From JADZEM01 sp046328125 (GTDB taxonomy: Bacteria > Chloroflexota > UBA6077 > JACCZL01), in assembly GCA_046328125.1 (NCBI GenBank), contig JAXLXF010000015.1:93373-157372 (forward strand): a stretch of 64,000 nucleotides of DNA, written 5' to 3'. A program made the position numbers and the translations under genes. Below the pieces are notes generated by a model that had not been told where the DNA came from, ran no database searches, and saw nothing but the letters and a program-made list of their open reading frames with translations. Below are positions 61,701 to 64,000 of this stretch, one piece after another (position 1 is the first letter of the stretch; every line of letters starts with the position of its first letter).

Positions 61701-63304
61701 ACCCCGGCCCGATCCACGAGTTCCCGTACTTTACGTTCCTGTACGGCGACCTGCATGCCCACATGCTCTCGATGCCGCTCCAGGTGGCGGCGGTGGCGGT
61801 CGGATTGCAGATCGTGCGGCTGAGCTACCCGGAGATCGTGGCGGCGGCCGGGCTGCGCGCTCGCGAGACCCGAATGGCGGCGCTCCGACTCCTGGCCCGG
61901 CCGTTCGCGCTGCTGCTGGTGTCGGGGCTGCTGGTGGGCACGCTTCGCGCGACCAACACCTGGGAGCTGCCGACCTACCTGGCGCTGGCCGGCCTGCTGA
62001 CCCTGATCGCGACGCGGCCCGGGCGCTGGACGAGCTGGCCGGTGGCGGTCGCGGCGGCGGCGGTCGGGCTTGGAGCCGTCTACGCTGTGTCGTCGGTCCT
62101 GTTCGCGCCGTTCCTGGCTCGCTACGAGCTGTTCTACTCCGGGGTGCTGCCGGTCAAGACGCCGACCGCGCCGACGCAGTTCTTGACGATCAACGGTGCG
62201 CTGCTGTTCCTGGTGGTGACCTACCTCGGCTACCAGCTGGCGCGGACCGCGACGGTGACCAGGGTGCTGACGCAGGGATTCGCGGCGCGGGCGCCAGCGC
62301 CCGCGGCGGCGTACCTCGGCGCGCTGGCCCCGACGATTGGGCTGGCCGGCGACGGCCAGATCTCGCCGCTGGCGACCACGCTGCTGGCGCTGGCGGTCGT
62401 CCTCTGGATCGGTGGGTACGGGACGCTCGGCGTGCTGGTGCTGGCCGGGAGCGTCGCGGTTGGACTGGGGCTGCTCAGACGGTCGAATCGCGAGGTGCTG
62501 TTCGTCTGCGGGATCGCGCTGGCGGCGATCGGCTCGCTGGCGCTTCCGGAAGTGGTCGCCGTCAAGGGCGACGTCGGCCGAATGAACACGGTGTTCAAGT
62601 TCTACCTGCAGGCGTGGATCCTGCTGGCGATCCTGGCCGGGCCGTGCGCGGTGCAGCTGTGGCGGGCGCTGTTCTCGGACACGCGGGAGAGGGGGGGCAG
62701 GGACACGGCGGACGGGTTCTGGCGGTACGCCTGGGCGACCGTCGCCGTGGTGCTGGTGCTGGCGTGCGCCGTGTACCCGATCCTGGCGACGCGGACGAAG
62801 GTACCGTTGCGGTTCGAGGCGCTGCCGCCGACGCTGGACGGCATGGCGTACATGAGTCAGGCCGTCTACCGGGACCGCGACAAAGACCTCGACCTGCCGT
62901 CCGACTGGCGCGCGATCCGCTGGCTGCTCTCGAGCGTCGACGGCACGCCGGTCATCATGGAAGGCACGGCGCCGCTCTATCACTGGGGCTCGCGCTTCTC
63001 GATCTACACCGGCCTGCCGGCGGTGATCGGCTGGGACTGGCACCAGAAGCAGCAGCGCTGGGGCTATCAGGAGCGCGTGGATCAGCGGATGCGCGACGTC
63101 GCGTCGTTCTACCAGACCCCTGATCCCGACGTCGCGCGTTCCATTCTGGACAAGTACGGCGTCTCGCTCGTCGTCGTCGGCGGGCTCGAACGGGCATACT
63201 ACCCGGCCGCCGGGCTCGCGAAGCTGGATCGGATGGTCGGGGACAGCCTCGAAGTCGTGTACCGCGACGGCTCCGTGACGATCTATCAAGTGACGCGGCC
63301 CTGA
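58757..63304 (+). CDS. Giant membrane protein: GT39-like N-terminal half fused to Chlor_Arch_YYY domain
   Basis: This 1515-residue polytopic protein starts within the end of the previous gene. The first half (about 70-640) has a cytoplasmic N-terminus, membrane helices and an acidic loop around DDNYHLHPDERFLAIVADKI near 94-113, as in PMT/GT39 transferases where DE or DD binds the polyprenyl-phosphate sugar. The second half (about 690-1515) has many helices with the signature GGYVNYYYYGFVLVAALIHL near 837-856. That is the YYYxG motif of the Chlor_Arch_YYY family of unknown function. A periplasmic tail ends at YQVTRP. It probably modifies a lipid-linked sugar or envelope polymer; the catalytic role of the YYY half is unknown. 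Confidence 0.78.
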   Translation: MTSPSPRSAADEDWAAPVDAVLEEPTPDGQDVRTAEPLPDADTRDAGTVEPWTEPAVAASPRQARRRQLAILAALLLIVGFAGTVRLYGLDWDDNYHLHPDERFLAIVADKIRFPSSPLAYFDTKNSPLNPYNARDVDGFAYGMVPLFLTRAIAERVGMATYDGVPAVGRALSASFDVGTVVLVFLLGQLVYGARVGLVAAAISAATVLQIQLSHFFAVDTFLAFATTLALYAAYRSWLKWGYASFALLGFAAGLALATKLSAALLAPIVLLATVVPPPGGRARRDPMDMLSMLSVCGMVALLTYRIGEPYSFQGPGFFGIAPNLQRFEDLNRWVKISSGEIEVPFMIQWANTPNPQFALKNLVEWGMGPAAGLASLLGLAVAGLELVRWRSYSLNLLLVAWAAVNLGYFAFQFAKFLRYFVPVYPALAVLAAYLLVEAVPRYLPRLRITAPRLPRLLATAVIGLTALYALAFISIYSRPNTRVEASDWMVANIPFGSTLAVEHWDDALPLRVPGYTGKYGEVSMTVYDDDTPDKVKKLVANLSKADYLILSSNRLYGSIPRLPRRYPMAIEYYRALFDGRLGFDQIARFDSNPGLFGITVDSSNAQEDFTVYDHPTVQIFKKSDRFSASDVERLLSAVPLDQVEHTKPVDAKARNGLLLSSGEWATVQASGTWSDDFTLDGITTALAVPLWLLAVEAVGLTAFPLCWLLLPGLADRGYAVARILGLAVIAYLGWLAASVGLATWGRGLVYTSFLVVLVASSIALRRCWPELRADLRRIWPRLAAVEAAFLLTFALMLVIRSLNPDLWHSTFGGEKPMDFAYLNAVVKTPSFPPYDPWFAGGYVNYYYYGFVLVAALIHLTAVPPFVAYNLAIATIFALTASAAFGVALSLVMGPGGRRGLTRGALVAGAGSALALCVLGNLDGALQLLEGLWKLGGNGFESGIPGITGLTKALVGCVALAYGGTRPAFDFWRSTRFIGPEDPGPIHEFPYFTFLYGDLHAHMLSMPLQVAAVAVGLQIVRLSYPEIVAAAGLRARETRMAALRLLARPFALLLVSGLLVGTLRATNTWELPTYLALAGLLTLIATRPGRWTSWPVAVAAAAVGLGAVYAVSSVLFAPFLARYELFYSGVLPVKTPTAPTQFLTINGALLFLVVTYLGYQLARTATVTRVLTQGFAARAPAPAAAYLGALAPTIGLAGDGQISPLATTLLALAVVLWIGGYGTLGVLVLAGSVAVGLGLLRRSNREVLFVCGIALAAIGSLALPEVVAVKGDVGRMNTVFKFYLQAWILLAILAGPCAVQLWRALFSDTRERGGRDTADGFWRYAWATVAVVLVLACAVYPILATRTKVPLRFEALPPTLDGMAYMSQAVYRDRDKDLDLPSDWRAIRWLLSSVDGTPVIMEGTAPLYHWGSRFSIYTGLPAVIGWDWHQKQQRWGYQERVDQRMRDVASFYQTPDPDVARSILDKYGVSLVVVGGLERAYYPAAGLAKLDRMVGDSLEVVYRDGSVTIYQVTRP

Positions 63305-63326
63305 CTCTCATGCGCACGGACGATTC

Positions 63327-64000
63327 ATGAAGGACCCGCGCGTCCTCCTCGGCATCGCTGTCAGCGTGATCGCGACGGCGATGCTGTTCTACGTGGTCAA
63401 TCCCTGGGAGGTGCTCGACGCCCTGCGGCGAGCCGATCCCCTCGCCGTCGTCGGGTGCGCGGCCTCCGTGGTCATCGCGATGTGGGTGAAGGCGGTGCGC
63501 TGGCGCCTCTTCTTCCCCCGCCCGGAGGAGATCCGCCTGCGCGGCGTCCACGAGGCGCTCTACATCGGCTACATGGTGAACACGGTGCTGCCGCTGCGAG
63601 CAGGCGAGGTGGTGCGCGCGTTCGTGGCGGCCGAGACCGAAGAGACGAGCAAGAGCACCACGCTGGCGACCGTCCTGATCGAGAAGGTGCTCGACCTGGG
63701 CACGATGGGGCTGTTGCTGTTCGCGCTCGGGCTGGTGTTCCCGGACCTGCCGGAGTCCGCGCGGTACGCCGCCTACCTCAGCGGAGCGGGACTCGCGGTC
63801 GCCGTCGCCTGCATCGTGTTCGCGCTCGCCGCCCGCGCCATGGCAACTCGGATGGCGCTCTGGGCCGAGAAGCGGGTGCCGCCCCTCGCCAAGATCGGGG
63901 TGGCCGGGCTGCTCAACGCCTTCCTGGACGGCCTCTCGTTCGCGCAGCACCCGCTGACGCTGGCCTGGGTGGTCGTCTGGTCGGTGGTGCAGTGGTCGCT
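63327..64000 (+). CDS. Flippase-like membrane protein (LPG synthase TM domain/UPF0104 family), 5' part
   Basis: The gene runs off the right edge of the window; the visible 224 residues start at ATG 63327. Membrane helices are at about 7-26, 38-58, 110-150 and further on. The N-terminal IAMWVKAVRWRLFF and the loop GYMVNTVLPLRAGEVVRA near 80-97 match the flippase-like/LPG synthase transmembrane family (PF03706 type). Members such as AglD/MprF-N domains transport lipid-linked intermediates. It lies 22 nt after the YYY-protein gene, so the three membrane genes from 56095 are probably one operon. Confidence 0.8.
   Translation, partial: MKDPRVLLGIAVSVIATAMLFYVVNPWEVLDALRRADPLAVVGCAASVVIAMWVKAVRWRLFFPRPEEIRLRGVHEALYIGYMVNTVLPLRAGEVVRAFVAAETEETSKSTTLATVLIEKVLDLGTMGLLLFALGLVFPDLPESARYAAYLSGAGLAVAVACIVFALAARAMATRMALWAEKRVPPLAKIGVAGLLNAFLDGLSFAQHPLTLAWVVVWSVVQWS

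Noticed and set aside
60059..63289. 1076-codon open frame antisense to the giant YYY membrane protein gene
   Set aside because: It is a shadow produced by high GC and third-position bias; its product is Arg/Gln/His-rich low-complexity sequence with no motif, while the opposite strand has organised membrane helices and a family signature.

Overview
This window looks like chromosomal DNA from a high-GC bacterium, probably a Chloroflexota member (Thermomicrobia-like is my guess). The placement rests on very high GC throughout, frequent GTG and TTG starts, and the giant membrane protein at 58757-63304, which carries the NYYYYG motif of the Chlor_Arch_YYY family described mainly from Chloroflexi and Archaea. 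PgpH-type HD protein, MurG, LCP, SpoIID-like and VanY-like proteins show a peptidoglycan-containing cell. There are no rRNA or tRNA genes, CRISPR arrays, prophages or transposase genes. Most of the window is core metabolism and envelope biogenesis, with short accessory patches.

Layout. 1-2011: end of a c-di-AMP phosphodiesterase gene, ybeY and dgkA. 2080-6513: small membrane and CsbD proteins, then a polysaccharide operon (Wzz, BY-kinase, rfbA, rfbB) with a clear sigma70-type promoter. 6516-6593: a 35-bp perfect hairpin directly before purA. 8080-11375: glycogen debranching enzyme and, convergently, an isolated murG. 11562-15420: an HTH regulator heading a siroheme/heme operon (precorrin-2 dehydrogenase, hemC, cobA-hemD fusion). 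15499-22622: 2-hydroxyacid dehydrogenase, a broken GGDEF-EAL gene, a Ser/Thr kinase, an unknown acidic protein and an IMPase-like protein. 22633-28381: two MFS transporters, two secreted peptidases around a perfect inverted repeat, and a SpoIID/LytB protein. 28519-33110: a second polysaccharide operon (two glycosyltransferases, WbaP-like initiator, Wzz). 33172-35316: PH-domain protein, a small unknown protein and an HNH nuclease pair. 35400-42539: LCP protein and a tightly overlapped shikimate operon (DAHP synthase, aroA, aroC, aroK, aroB).

43464-51767: accessory genes: methyltransferase, flavin monooxygenase-like protein, thioredoxin-like protein, three tiny membrane-type proteins with a DUF1653 gene, HpaI-like aldolase, lactonase-like protein, nitroreductase, ThpR and an antibiotic-kinase-like protein. 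51771-55518: an Opp/Dpp importer without ATPases. 56095-64000: three large membrane proteins of probable lipid-linked sugar metabolism; the last runs off the window.

The most interesting element lies ahead of the shikimate operon. A TTGACA-17-TATACT promoter is followed by a 19-codon open frame, MTYGFYYFSGGTTELLDSQ, with five aromatic residues among positions 3-8. After it come a stable hairpin and a textbook intrinsic terminator, before the DAHP synthase gene. This is the architecture of ribosome-mediated transcription attenuation responding to tyrosine and phenylalanine. Other items worth checking are the 35-bp hairpin before purA, two related microproteins missed by length cut-offs, an internally deleted GGDEF-EAL gene, and a wzz gene whose conserved N-terminus seems to need a CTG start.
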